64,000 nucleotides of DNA from Actinomycetota bacterium (GCA_030681835.1 JAUXRN010000007.1:1-64000), one strand, 5' to 3'; shown: positions 46,281 through 56,335, counted from the stretch's first letter. Made by a program: numbers and translations. The notes: generated from the sequence alone by a model not told the origin.

Positions 46281-47251
46281 GCGACCCCGCCCGCCGCGTG
46301 GGCAACGTTCGCGACATACCAGTCGTACGTCGAGGCAACCCCGTCGCGCAGCTTGATGGTGGGGTACCAGCCGAGCTCGTTGATGCGCGTCGTGTCGAGC
46401 AGTTTGCGGGGCATGCCGTCGGGCTTGCTTGTGTCCCATTCGATGGCGCCCTCGAAGCCGACAACCGACGCCACGGTCTCCGCCAGTTCACGAATCGGCA
46501 TGTCGTCGCCGAGTCCCACGTTGATGGTCTGGGCGGAGTCGTAGACCTGCATGAGCATCAGGGCAGCCTGGGCGAGGTCGTCGACGTGCAGGAACTCCCG
46601 CCGGGGGGCTCCCGTGCCCCAGACCGTGACGCTGGGCGCACCGCTGGCCTTCGCCTCGTGGAAGCGTCGGATGAACGCCGGGAGGACGTGCGAGCTCTGC
46701 AGGTCGAAGTTGTCGTTCGGCCCGTACAGGTTGGTGGGCATCGCCGAGATCCAGTGCCGCCCGTACTGGGTGCGGTGCGCCTCGATGTAGAAGATCCCCG
46801 AGATCTTGGCCATCGCGTAGGCCTGGTTGGTGGGCTCGAGGGGACCGGTCATGAGCGAGGTCTCGCGGATCGGCTGGGTGGCGTGCCGGGGGTAGATGCA
46901 TGACGAGCCGAGGAACAGCAGCCGGTCGACATCGGCGGCATGCGCCGCGTCCATCACGTTGGTCTGGATGAGCAGGTTGTCCTTGAGGAAGTCCACTGGG
47001 TACGTCGAATTCGCCATGATCCCCCCGACCCGGGCGGCGGCATCGATGATCACGTCGGGCTTGGCCCCGACGATCGCGTCGTGGGTCGCCTCTCGGTCGC
47101 GCAGGTCCAGTTCGCTGGAGCGCCAGCCGATGACCTCGCCCACGCCCGCGGACTCAAGTGCCCGCACGATCGCCGAGCCGACCAGGCCGTTGTGCCCCGC
47201 GACGTAGACCTTGACGTCGTTCCACGGGAACTCGGCTCGCATGGCGGCCAT
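46277..47251 (-). CDS. fcl: GDP-L-fucose synthase (NAD-dependent epimerase/dehydratase)
   Basis: VYVAGHNGLVGSAIVRALE, FLGSSCIYPRHATQPIRE, YAMAKISG, MPTNLYGPNDNF. Confidence 0.95.
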   Translation of the reverse strand: MAAMRAEFPWNDVKVYVAGHNGLVGSAIVRALESAGVGEVIGWRSSELDLRDREATHDAIVGAKPDVIIDAAARVGGIMANSTYPVDFLKDNLLIQTNVMDAAHAADVDRLLFLGSSCIYPRHATQPIRETSLMTGPLEPTNQAYAMAKISGIFYIEAHRTQYGRHWISAMPTNLYGPNDNFDLQSSHVLPAFIRRFHEAKASGAPSVTVWGTGAPRREFLHVDDLAQAALMLMQVYDSAQTINVGLGDDMPIRELAETVASVVGFEGAIEWDTSKPDGMPRKLLDTTRINELGWYPTIKLRDGVASTYDWYVANVAHAAGGVA

Positions 47252-47305
47252 TGTGGCATAGCGGGGCTCGTGCAACCCCGGCCTCGACGCCCGCCTGATG
47301 ACAGG

Positions 47306-48541
47306 ATGGCGGCCATGAGAGTCGTATCGATCGAGCAGTTGAAGCGGGTCCTGGCCAGCCTCCCCGACAACCCTCGCGTGGTCGCGTCCGGCAACTTCGC
47401 GACGCCGGCCGTCGTCCTCGGGGCCCTGGACGAGGTCGTGCCCGAGTACCGGTTGCACATGCTCAATGCGCAGAAGCCACTGCCGGACCGAGAGGGAGTC
47501 ACCTACGAGACGGCCTTCGTGGGGCCTGGCATGCGCAACAACCCGCGACTGGTCTACATCCCATGCCGGCTGAGCCTGGTGCCGGTCCTGTTCCGCGACC
47601 ACTACCGGCCCGACATCGTCCTGCTGCACACCTCGACCCGGCGGCACGACACCGTGAGCCTGGGCACCGAGGTCAACATCCTCCCCGCCGCCATCGAGTC
47701 GGTCCACGAGCGCGGTGGACTGGTGGTTGCGCAAGCCAACCCGCAGATGCCCTACACGTACGGCGACGCCCAGGTGTACGAGCACGAGATCGACTACCTC
47801 GTCGAGGTCGACGAGCCGCTGCCCACGCACGCACCGGGGGCCCTGGACGACGTCTCCCGGATGATCGGCGAGCGCATCGCCGCCCGAGTCGAGGACTACT
47901 CCACCCTGCAACTGGGCATCGGAGCGGTGCCCGATGCGGTCCTGGCATCCCTGACACAACGCAAGGGCATGCGGGTGTGGACGGAGATGTTCAGCGACGG
48001 CGTGCTCGAGCTCAACAAGCGCGACGCGCTGGACAAGGACGTGCCCCTCACTGCCTCATTCATCTTCGGTTCCGCGGAGCTGTACGAATGGATCCATCTG
48101 AACAAGTGGATCCGCATGCTGCGCACGGAACGCACCAACGACCCGGGCCAGATCGCCCGGCAAGCCCGCATGACGAGTGTCAACGCCGCCCTCCAGGTGG
48201 ACCTCTTCGACCAGGCCAATGCGAGCCGGGTCAAGGGGCGGATCTACTCCGGCTTCGGTGGCTCGACCGACTTCATCGTCGGCGCACTGCACGCGCGTGG
48301 CGGCCAGTCCTTCATCGCTCTTCCCTCCTGGCACAAGAAGGCGGACGTGTCGACGATCGTGCCGCGCATCCAGGAGCCGGTGACAAGCTTCGAGCACAGT
48401 GCGGTGGCCACCGAGAACGGGATCGCGTCGGTGTTCGGCCGCAGCCAGCGCGAGCGCGTGACCAACATCATCGAGCAGGCGGCCCACCCTGACGCTCGTG
48501 ACGACCTGCGCGCCTCGGCGGTGCAGATGGGCCTGCTCTAG
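47306..48541 (+). CDS. Acetyl-CoA hydrolase/CoA-transferase family protein
   Basis: LQLGIGAVPDAVLASL, MFSDGVLEL, FGGSTDFIVGALHARGGQSFIAL; start 47306 or 47315. Confidence 0.92.
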   Translation: MAAMRVVSIEQLKRVLASLPDNPRVVASGNFATPAVVLGALDEVVPEYRLHMLNAQKPLPDREGVTYETAFVGPGMRNNPRLVYIPCRLSLVPVLFRDHYRPDIVLLHTSTRRHDTVSLGTEVNILPAAIESVHERGGLVVAQANPQMPYTYGDAQVYEHEIDYLVEVDEPLPTHAPGALDDVSRMIGERIAARVEDYSTLQLGIGAVPDAVLASLTQRKGMRVWTEMFSDGVLELNKRDALDKDVPLTASFIFGSAELYEWIHLNKWIRMLRTERTNDPGQIARQARMTSVNAALQVDLFDQANASRVKGRIYSGFGGSTDFIVGALHARGGQSFIALPSWHKKADVSTIVPRIQEPVTSFEHSAVATENGIASVFGRSQRERVTNIIEQAAHPDARDDLRASAVQMGLL

Positions 48542-49423
48542 GTGCCTGAACTCCCCGAGGTCGAGGCGCTGGCGCGGTTCCTCTCCGACCGCCTCGCCGG
48601 GCAGCGGGTCGCCGACCTCGCGCTGGCCAGCCTGAGTGCGCTCAAGACATACAGCCCGCCGATCACGGCGCTGCTCGGCCTGCCGGTCGCGGGTGTCCTG
48701 CGGCACGGCAAGTTCCTCGACCTCGCCACCGAGGGGGGTCCGCACCTCGTCTGGCACCTGTCGCGCGCCGGCTGGGTGCAGTGGCGCGATGAGCCAGCGC
48801 CAGGCCCCGTCAAGCCGGGCAAGGGACCGCTGGCGCTGCGGCTGGGATTCGTCAATGAGGACGGCGAGCCCACGGGACGCATCGACCTCACCGAGGCCGG
48901 CACCCAGAAGCGACTGGCCGTGTACGTCGTCGGCAGCCCGCGCGACGTGCCGGGGGTTGCGCGGCTAGGGCCGGATGCCCTCGGTGCCGAACTGACCGAG
49001 CAGGCCTTCGCCGCGATCCTGGCCGCGGCCGGGCGAGCGCAGGTGAAGGGCGTGCTGCGCGACCAGTCGATCATCGCGGGCATTGGCAACGCCTACAGCG
49101 ACGAGATCCTGCACGCTGCCCGGCTCTCGCCGTTCCATCCCTGCTCCACGCTCTCTGCCGATGAGGTCGCGCACCTGTACGACTGCATGCGGCAGACACT
49201 GCTGACCGCCGTGGCGAACAGCGTCGGGCACGGCACCGGCACCCTGAAGGCGGAGAAAAGAGCGTCCATGGCCGTGCATGGCCGGGCCGGGCAGCCGTGC
49301 CCGGTGTGCGAGTCGACCGTGCTGGAGGTCTCCTTCGCGGACTCCGCGCTCCAGTACTGCCCGACCTGCCAGACCGGGGGCAAGCCGCTCGCCGACCGGC
49401 GCATGAGCCGGTTGCTGAAGTAG
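48542..49423 (+). CDS. Fpg/Nei-family DNA glycosylase
   Basis: MPELPEVEALARFL (Pro2/Glu3), H2TH region GIGNAYSDEILHAARLSP, zinc finger CPVC...CPTC. Confidence 0.94.
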   Translation: MPELPEVEALARFLSDRLAGQRVADLALASLSALKTYSPPITALLGLPVAGVLRHGKFLDLATEGGPHLVWHLSRAGWVQWRDEPAPGPVKPGKGPLALRLGFVNEDGEPTGRIDLTEAGTQKRLAVYVVGSPRDVPGVARLGPDALGAELTEQAFAAILAAAGRAQVKGVLRDQSIIAGIGNAYSDEILHAARLSPFHPCSTLSADEVAHLYDCMRQTLLTAVANSVGHGTGTLKAEKRASMAVHGRAGQPCPVCESTVLEVSFADSALQYCPTCQTGGKPLADRRMSRLLK

Positions 49424-49439
49424 CCGTAGGCTGCGCGCC

Positions 49440-50159
49440 ATGTTCGCGAAGAAGAGCGAAGGCTCCACCGGCGCGCCCAGGACGTCCGGTGCCCTGCCGC
49501 CCAGCAAGTACCGCATGGGGGGCAAGCACTTCAAGAACGACAAGGCGTTCATCCGCACCGCTGTCCGAGACGTCAAGCGACTCGAGTCCTATGCGGGTCT
49601 GACGGTGGACTCCAGGCTGCTGGATTGGGGCTGCGGTGCGGGGCGGCTCGCCGTCGGCGTACGGGAGCACCTCGGCCGCATAGCGGACTACCACGGTGTC
49701 GATGTCCAGCCCGAGCTCGTCGACTGGGCATCGGAGAACCTGGCCGCCCCGGGCTTCCGGTTCACGTGCGTCGACGTCAGCAACGAGCGCTACAACCCCG
49801 ACGGGACGCCGGAGCGGACCCTCGCCGCCGGACCCGGCTCGGTCGACGTGCTGTACGCCTACTCGGTCTTCTCGCACATGAACGACGAGGACACGTCGGC
49901 CTACCTCGGCTTGATCCGGGAGGCGCTGGCCCCCGGGGGCAAGGCCTTCGTGACCTGCTTCGTCGAGGAGGACGTGCCCGGCTGGGAGGAGAACCCCGAG
50001 GGCTACGGCCCACTGGAGTGGAAGGGCCGGCTGCACTGCACCCGGTTCGCCCGGTGGCACTGGGAGGATCACGTGAACGCCGCACGACTGGCCGTGGATC
50101 GGTTCGAGTACGGGCGGGAAACCGACGGGCAGAGCCTGTACGTCCTGCGCGTCCGGTGA
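49440..50159 (+). CDS. Class I SAM-dependent methyltransferase
   Basis: LLDWGCGAGRLAVGVREHLG, VDVLYAYSVFSHMNDEDTSAYL. Confidence 0.9.
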   Translation: MFAKKSEGSTGAPRTSGALPPSKYRMGGKHFKNDKAFIRTAVRDVKRLESYAGLTVDSRLLDWGCGAGRLAVGVREHLGRIADYHGVDVQPELVDWASENLAAPGFRFTCVDVSNERYNPDGTPERTLAAGPGSVDVLYAYSVFSHMNDEDTSAYLGLIREALAPGGKAFVTCFVEEDVPGWEENPEGYGPLEWKGRLHCTRFARWHWEDHVNAARLAVDRFEYGRETDGQSLYVLRVR

Positions 50160-50183
50160 CCGGCGGCCCGGCCTTGGTGGGTT

Positions 50184-50201
50184 AGGGTCGGAGAAGACCC
50201 T
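50184..50201. promoter_or_regulatory. Inverted repeat AGGGTC-N6-GACCCT overlapping a TAGGGT -10-like element
   Basis: Seen directly, 20-37 nt upstream of ATG 50221. Confidence 0.4.
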
Positions 50202-50220
50202 GACCCGAAAGGCCATTCGC

Positions 50221-51459
50221 ATGCGCCGTGCCCTCATGTCCGTCGCCGTCGTGTCCGCGCTTGCCGTGGCCGCCCTGACGGCCGGGCAGGCCACCGCCGC
50301 GCCGTCCGCCCCGGAGCCCGTCCAGCCGATGCAGTTCGGCATGCACGTACCGGACATCGCCCAGGGCACGGACCCGTCGATCGCGTATGGGTCGATCCGG
50401 CTGTGGGACTCAGGCGTCGCGTGGGGCCAGGTGGAGCAGGCCAACAACAAGTACTGGTGGAACGGGCTTGACGCCGCGATCTCGAACGCGAACTCCCAGC
50501 AGGTCCGAACCCTGTACGTCCTTGGTTCGACGCCCAAGTGGGCGGCCAGCAACACCAAGCAGGGCACCTATCCCAACAAGGGCGCCGCGTCCATGCCGTC
50601 GATGAAGGAGTGGAAGGCCTGGGTGACCGCAGTCGTGCAGCGGTATGCCGGATCGATCGAGGCCTACCAGATCTGGAACGAGGCGAACCTCACCACCTTC
50701 TGGCAGGGCACCCCCAAGCAGATGGCCCAACTGACCTCCGAGGCCTACAAGATCATCCGCAGGTACGACCCCACGGCCAAGGTCATCTCGGCCAGCAGTA
50801 CGGTGCGGCTGCAGAGCGCCTACAAGAAGTTCTTCCCGGCGTACCTCAAGGAACTGAAGAAGCTGAAGTGGCCGGTCGACGCCATCGCGGTCCACCTGTA
50901 CCCGCCGAGCAAGGGCACGCCCGCGACCCGTGCTGGCTACATCACCCAGGTCCAGGCCGACATGAGGAAGGCCGGCGTCCCGGCAAGCAGGGAACTCTGG
51001 GACACCGAGATCAACTACGGCATCAAGGGCCCCGGCAGCGGCAATCCCGACAAGGACATCGAGGGTCCCACGGCGGCCGCGTGGGTCGCGCAGACCTACC
51101 TCGACAACATCCGCCTCGGGGTGGCTCGCTCCTACTGGTACTTCTGGGACCGGTCGGTCGACCTGGTCGGCATCCAGATGTTCGACGGAACACTGGGCTC
51201 GGTGGGCTTCCAGTCCGTCTATACCTGGCTCAACGGCAAGTTCTACACGTGCGCCAGCGGCGACGTGAACACCTGCCAGCTGGGCGACAACGCCGATCCG
51301 CAGGTGGTGGCCTGGGCCTCAACGGGCTCGGGTACCTTCGTGGTGCCGGCAGGGGTCACCCAGACCTGCACGGCACTCAACCAGTGCACGGCCGTCGTGC
51401 CGGGCTCGAACGTGACGATTGGAAGCATGCCGCAATGGTTCGGAATCGCACGAAGCTGA
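50221..51459 (+). CDS. Secreted GH-A-clan glycoside hydrolase-like protein (paralogue 1)
   Basis: Signal peptide MRRALMSVAVVSALAVAALTAGQATAA; YQIWNEANLTTFW acid/base and ELWDTEINYG nucleophile-like Glu. Confidence 0.88.
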   Translation: MRRALMSVAVVSALAVAALTAGQATAAPSAPEPVQPMQFGMHVPDIAQGTDPSIAYGSIRLWDSGVAWGQVEQANNKYWWNGLDAAISNANSQQVRTLYVLGSTPKWAASNTKQGTYPNKGAASMPSMKEWKAWVTAVVQRYAGSIEAYQIWNEANLTTFWQGTPKQMAQLTSEAYKIIRRYDPTAKVISASSTVRLQSAYKKFFPAYLKELKKLKWPVDAIAVHLYPPSKGTPATRAGYITQVQADMRKAGVPASRELWDTEINYGIKGPGSGNPDKDIEGPTAAAWVAQTYLDNIRLGVARSYWYFWDRSVDLVGIQMFDGTLGSVGFQSVYTWLNGKFYTCASGDVNTCQLGDNADPQVVAWASTGSGTFVVPAGVTQTCTALNQCTAVVPGSNVTIGSMPQWFGIARS

Positions 51460-52733
51460 CGTCCGCCGCGATCGGCCTAGCCGGCATCGCGTTCCTGGCC
51501 ACGGCCTGCTCGTCGGGTTCGCCGGAGCCTGAATCACCGACCGCGACCGCGGCAGCGACCGAGGCGGTCCCGCCGGCCAATGCCGTCCCAGCCACGCTCG
51601 TGGGGATGCACATCGAGGGCGCCGAGGCGGGCGCCTGGGCCTCGGCTCCCTTCGGCGCCCTGCGCCTGTGGGACAACGGCACCGCCTGGTCGCAGATCGA
51701 GCTGGAGCCCGGCGTGTACAAGTGGGACAACCTCGAGGGCATCCTGGAGAACGCCGAGTCCAAGGGGATGACCGACATCCTCATGGTGCTCGGCACGACC
51801 CCAGAGTGGAACGCCAAGGTCGTCAACCCTGACGACTACCCCCAGCCGGGAGCCGCCAGCGCGCCCAAGGACCTCGATGCGTGGGACTCCTGGGTGACCG
51901 AGGTTGCCACGCGATACAAGGGCCGGATCACCTCGTACCAGATCTGGAACGAGGCGAACCTCAAGAACTTCTGGGGTGGCACGCCCGAGGAGATGGCCGA
52001 GCTGACCAAACGGGCGTACGACATCATCAAGGCGATCGATCCGGCGGCCCTCGTCGTGTCGGCCTCCCCGTCGACGCGGCTGACCGCCTCCTTCGACCGC
52101 TTCTTCCCGGCCTACCTGAAGGCCCTGGCCGACAAGGGATGGCCGATCGACGTCGTGGGCTTCCACACCTACCCCGGGGCCGACGGTGACCCGGTCGCCC
52201 GGGGGGCTCTCATCGAGGCGACCAAGACGGCGCTGACCGCGGCCGGGGCACCCGAGTTGCCCCTCTGGGACACCGAGCTCAACTATGGGCTGGCCGGTCC
52301 GGGCCCGGACCTCGCCAAGCAGGACATCACCGGGGTCGACGCCGCCGGCTGGATCGTGCGCACCTACATCGACGACCTCCGCTACGGGGTCGCCCGCTCC
52401 TACTGGTACATCTGGACGCAGAAGCCGTACGCCCTGCTCGGCATCCAGGCCTACCCGGGGTCGGACGGCGAGCAGGGCTTCTTCGCCTTGGACACCTGGG
52501 TGGTCGGGGCCGGGTTCGACGGGTGCACGGAGGCCGAAGGGGTGGTGGAGTGCACCTTCACCCGTGACGCGACTCCATCGGTGATCGTCTGGGCAGAGAG
52601 CGGATCGGCCACCTACACGGCCCCCGACAACGCCGCCCTGGCCTGCGACCCCCTCGCCAACTGCCAGCGGGTCGAACCGGGATCGCAGATCGCCCTGACC
52701 GACGTCCCGGTGCGGATCTTCGCCCAGGCGTAG
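51435..52733 (+). CDS. GH-A-clan glycoside hydrolase-like lipoprotein (paralogue 2)
   Basis: Lipobox FLATAC; YQIWNEANLKNFW, LWDTELNYG; co-linear with upstream paralogue. Confidence 0.88.
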   Translation: MVRNRTKLTSAAIGLAGIAFLATACSSGSPEPESPTATAAATEAVPPANAVPATLVGMHIEGAEAGAWASAPFGALRLWDNGTAWSQIELEPGVYKWDNLEGILENAESKGMTDILMVLGTTPEWNAKVVNPDDYPQPGAASAPKDLDAWDSWVTEVATRYKGRITSYQIWNEANLKNFWGGTPEEMAELTKRAYDIIKAIDPAALVVSASPSTRLTASFDRFFPAYLKALADKGWPIDVVGFHTYPGADGDPVARGALIEATKTALTAAGAPELPLWDTELNYGLAGPGPDLAKQDITGVDAAGWIVRTYIDDLRYGVARSYWYIWTQKPYALLGIQAYPGSDGEQGFFALDTWVVGAGFDGCTEAEGVVECTFTRDATPSVIVWAESGSATYTAPDNAALACDPLANCQRVEPGSQIALTDVPVRIFAQA

Positions 52734-52826
52734 CCTGATAACGATCCGGCAGGCCCTGCCCGCGGTTCCGGTCCTGCCCGTCCTTCGCTGTTATCGTGAG
52801 GGCGGTCGTGAGCACCGGGAGGTGGC

Positions 52827-54344
52827 ATGTCGCTGGAAGAGCGCGAGGGCCGCGGCCTGCCGGACATGTCCGACCAGTCGACGATTCCGCTCAGCACACC
52901 TGCGCGCATCGGCTGGGCCGAGGCTCACTCGCACCGTGATCGCCCGCACCTTCGGCGCGACCCGCTTCGCGTATACGCCACCCGCGCCATCCTTCTGGAT
53001 GGCTGCGCGGTCCTCGTGGCGGCCATCGTCGGCTTCATCCTGCGATGGGCCATTCCCTACTCGGTGGAACTGAACGACCCCACCTACGTGTCGCTGGTAG
53101 GCGTTGTCGTGGTGTCGTGGATATCCGTCCTCGTGCTGCGCGGTGCCTACGACACCAGGGTGCTCGGGGTCGGCTCGGAGGAGTTCAAGAGGGTCGTCTC
53201 CGCCTCCGCGACGGTGTTCGCGGCCGTCGCCGTCGTCGCCTTCGCCCTGAAGCTCGACCTGTCCCGCGGCTTCGTCCTCATCACGTTCGCCGTGGGGATG
53301 CTTCTTCTCCTGTGCGTCCGATGGGGCCTGCGATCGTGGCTGCGGCACGAGCGTAGGTACGGGCACTTCCTGCATCGGACGGTCGTCATCGGCGCCGAGC
53401 CAATGCGCGGCGAGATCGTCGACATGCTCGACAGGGACCCGGTCGCGGGCTTCACGGTCGTCGACGTCATCGAGGAACCGGACATCCACGAGGACGAGGC
53501 CATCCTGGATTCGTGGCTCGACGAGGTCATGGCGCGGATCTCGCTGCAGGACGCGGACACCGTCGCGGTCGCGGGTTCGCCGACCATGGGGCAGGACGTC
53601 GTGCAGCGACTGGCCTGGCGGCTGGAGGGACCGCGCGTCGACCTCCTGGTGGCCCCGACGATCGGTGACGTCGCCGGGCCGCGCGTGACCATGCGCATGG
53701 CCGCCGACCTCCCGCTCCTGCACCTCGACGAGCCGCACCTCACCGGCCCCAAGCGCGCCATCAAGCGGGCGCTCGACATCGGCGCGGGCGTCCTGCTGCT
53801 CGTGCTCTTCCTCCCCTTCATGGTGATCGCCGCCATCGGCGTGTGGGTCAGCAGCCGCGGGCCCGTGTTCTATGTCCAGGAGCGGGTCGGCCGTGGCGGC
53901 CAGATCATCTCGGTGCCCAAGTTCCGCACGATGTACACCGGCGCCGACAAGCTCCGCGACGAGGTGATCGGCCAACCCGACGGGGCGATCCTCGACCGGT
54001 ACCGAGGCGACCCCCGGATCACCCCCTTCGGGCGGATCCTGCGCCGGTGGTCGATCGACGAGACGCCGCAGGTGCTCAACGTCATCATCGGCTCGATGTC
54101 GCTCGTCGGCCCGCGGCCGGTGCTCGTCGACGAGATGCCGCTGCTCGGCGATGCCGATCATCGCCGGCACCTCACCAAGCCAGGGCTCACGGGGCTGTGG
54201 CAGGTCTCCGGCCGCAAGTCGGTCGACTGGGAGGAGCGCATGCGCCTCGATCTGGACTACGTCGAGCACTGGTCGCCTGCCCTGGACCTGGTGATCGTCG
54301 CGAAGACGATCAAGGTGGTCCTCGTGGGTAACGGCGCCTACTAG
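52827..54344 (+). CDS. Exopolysaccharide polyprenyl-phosphate glycosyl-1-phosphate transferase
   Basis: KRALDIGAGVLLLVLFLPFMVIAAIGVWVSSRGPVFYVQERVGRGGQ; MSLVGPRPVLVDE; KPGLTGLWQVSGR. Confidence 0.95.
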   Translation: MSLEEREGRGLPDMSDQSTIPLSTPARIGWAEAHSHRDRPHLRRDPLRVYATRAILLDGCAVLVAAIVGFILRWAIPYSVELNDPTYVSLVGVVVVSWISVLVLRGAYDTRVLGVGSEEFKRVVSASATVFAAVAVVAFALKLDLSRGFVLITFAVGMLLLLCVRWGLRSWLRHERRYGHFLHRTVVIGAEPMRGEIVDMLDRDPVAGFTVVDVIEEPDIHEDEAILDSWLDEVMARISLQDADTVAVAGSPTMGQDVVQRLAWRLEGPRVDLLVAPTIGDVAGPRVTMRMAADLPLLHLDEPHLTGPKRAIKRALDIGAGVLLLVLFLPFMVIAAIGVWVSSRGPVFYVQERVGRGGQIISVPKFRTMYTGADKLRDEVIGQPDGAILDRYRGDPRITPFGRILRRWSIDETPQVLNVIIGSMSLVGPRPVLVDEMPLLGDADHRRHLTKPGLTGLWQVSGRKSVDWEERMRLDLDYVEHWSPALDLVIVAKTIKVVLVGNGAY

Positions 54345-54394
54345 GGGCTGTTTCGGTCGCGGGTCCGCCGGCTGTGGATATCTATACTCCCTGA

Positions 54395-56335
54395 GTGACC
54401 CTGAGCCGCACGCGCCTCGTGCTCGGGGGGCTGGCGGTGGCACTTGTCGGCGGGTTCGTCTTCTGGCTGCAGGCGGGCGTCCTCTACTCGGTCGGCACGC
54501 TGGCGTGGGGCGGCTGGGGTCTGCAGTCGCACTTGAGCGGCGCGGCCGAAACGGTCCTGTCCGGCGACTACGAGATCGCCGGCTCGGAGTACGCCTTGGC
54601 GGTCGCCTCGTCCGACGAGCTGGCCCGATCGGTCGGGACGACCCAGCTGGACCTCATCGGGCTGCTGCCCGGGCTCGACACGGCGGTGGGCAACTGGCGT
54701 CTTGCAGCGTCGGCGGCAGACGACATCACGTCGGCGACCGGCGGTCTGCTGGCCCTCTATGGGGACCTGTCTGGGAAGGGTGGCGGTCCCAAGATCTTCA
54801 GCGACGGGGCCATCGACCTGGCCCGGCTGAACGACCTTCCGCAGCGGGTGGGGCGGGTCGTGGCCAGCCTGGCCAGTGCCGAGCGTGACCTCGACGCGGT
54901 GCGGGCCGAGAGTCAGCCGGCCGCGCTCCTGGACCGGATCCGCGACCGGGCCCTTGCCGAGATGGCGCCTCTTCAGGAGGGGATCGGGGCCCTCGAGCGC
55001 ATCGCTCCTGTCCTGCCCGACGCGCTCGGGGCCAACGGCGTGCGCCGCTATCTCGTCGCCATCGGCAACCAGGCCGAGATGCGCGCGTCCGGCGGGGCCC
55101 CGCTCACCCTCGTCCTGGTGGAGTTCAACGAGGGGCGCATCTCGATCCCGATCAAGGGGCAGACCAGCACCCAGCTGTTCCCGCCGCTGAACGCGCCAGT
55201 CTCGTGGTGGGGGCCGGCGTCGAACCCCTTCTTCCCGGGCAATCCGCGCAACGCCCCGTTCGTGGTCACGAACACCCATCCGAACCTGCTCTTCTCGGCG
55301 AAGGAGATGGCGGGCGCGTGGGAGGGCGGCCAGTACCCGCCGGTCGACGGAGTGATCACGGTGGACCTGACCGCGATCGCCGCGGTGCTGGATGCGACGG
55401 GCCCGATCGAGTCGTCCGCATACGGCACGGTCGACGGGTCCCAGCTCGGCCAGATCCTCCTGATCGATGCCTACGCCGACTTCGGGCAGGAGGAGTCAGC
55501 GGAGCGCCAGCAGGCGAACCAGCAGTTGCTGGACGACCTGCTTGCCAGGCTGCTGTCCGGTGACGACCTGGTGTCGGCGGCCCAGGCGATGGCCAGCACT
55601 GCACCCGGACGCCACGTCCAGCTGTGGATGCGCAACGCGGAGCTCGAGGCCTTGGCCATCGAGAGCGGCGCGGCCGGGGTCGTCGACGATCCCGACACCG
55701 GCGACTGGTCGGCGCTCTACACGCAGAACGGCAACCAGAGCAAGGTTGACGTCTTCCAGCAGCGCAACGTCCTGGTGACCGCGCAGGTGGCCGCTGACGG
55801 GTCCGCTCGGGTCACCCAGCAGCTCACCGTCACGAACGCCACGCCTCCTGACCGGCCCGCGGAAGGCAGTCTCGGGCGAATCGGCTACGAGACGATGTGG
55901 CTCAAGAACGCCTACCTCATGTACGTGCCGGATGCCGCGTTGGACTACACGGCCGCCTACCCCTCCGACTTCGCGGTCCGGCCATTCCAGGGCCATCCGC
56001 AGCTAGGCCGAGGCTGGGTCGAGGACGGCTTCGGGCACCGCCTGATCAGGATCGTGGGCTGGACCGAACCCGGCGGCCAGAGCGCAGTGTCGGTCTCCTA
56101 TCGCCTGCCTGCCGGGACCTTCTCCGGGCCGACCTCGTCGGAACTGGAGTACACCCTGCAAGCGGAGCCGCAGGCGCTGTGGGTGAACTCCGTCATCACC
56201 GTGCAAGTCACGGCGCCGGACGGATGGCTGCCGATCGAGGAGCCGGGCATGAAGGTTCAAGGCTCCACGGCCACCGTGAGCGCCGTGCAGTCGGCACCGG
56301 TCAACGCGGCCATCACGTTCGAGCGCACCCCGTGA
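54395..56335 (+). CDS. DUF4012-family membrane-anchored protein
   Basis: N-term TM; RRYLVAIGNQAEMRASGGAPLTLVLVEFNEGRI; PVDGVITVDLTAIAAVLDATGPIE. Confidence 0.87.
   Translation: MTLSRTRLVLGGLAVALVGGFVFWLQAGVLYSVGTLAWGGWGLQSHLSGAAETVLSGDYEIAGSEYALAVASSDELARSVGTTQLDLIGLLPGLDTAVGNWRLAASAADDITSATGGLLALYGDLSGKGGGPKIFSDGAIDLARLNDLPQRVGRVVASLASAERDLDAVRAESQPAALLDRIRDRALAEMAPLQEGIGALERIAPVLPDALGANGVRRYLVAIGNQAEMRASGGAPLTLVLVEFNEGRISIPIKGQTSTQLFPPLNAPVSWWGPASNPFFPGNPRNAPFVVTNTHPNLLFSAKEMAGAWEGGQYPPVDGVITVDLTAIAAVLDATGPIESSAYGTVDGSQLGQILLIDAYADFGQEESAERQQANQQLLDDLLARLLSGDDLVSAAQAMASTAPGRHVQLWMRNAELEALAIESGAAGVVDDPDTGDWSALYTQNGNQSKVDVFQQRNVLVTAQVAADGSARVTQQLTVTNATPPDRPAEGSLGRIGYETMWLKNAYLMYVPDAALDYTAAYPSDFAVRPFQGHPQLGRGWVEDGFGHRLIRIVGWTEPGGQSAVSVSYRLPAGTFSGPTSSELEYTLQAEPQALWVNSVITVQVTAPDGWLPIEEPGMKVQGSTATVSAVQSAPVNAAITFERTP

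Noticed and set aside
49071-50567. 498-aa minus ORF over fpg-like, methyltransferase and GH genes
   Set aside because: Shadow ORF crossing three plausible plus-strand genes.
54373-54381. TGTGGATAT near the DUF4012 promoter as a DnaA box
   Set aside because: Single isolated one-mismatch 9-mer far from oriC; expected by chance.
52791-54443. 550-aa minus ORF opposite the sugar transferase
   Set aside because: Shadow ORF; the plus strand has unambiguous bacterial sugar transferase motifs.
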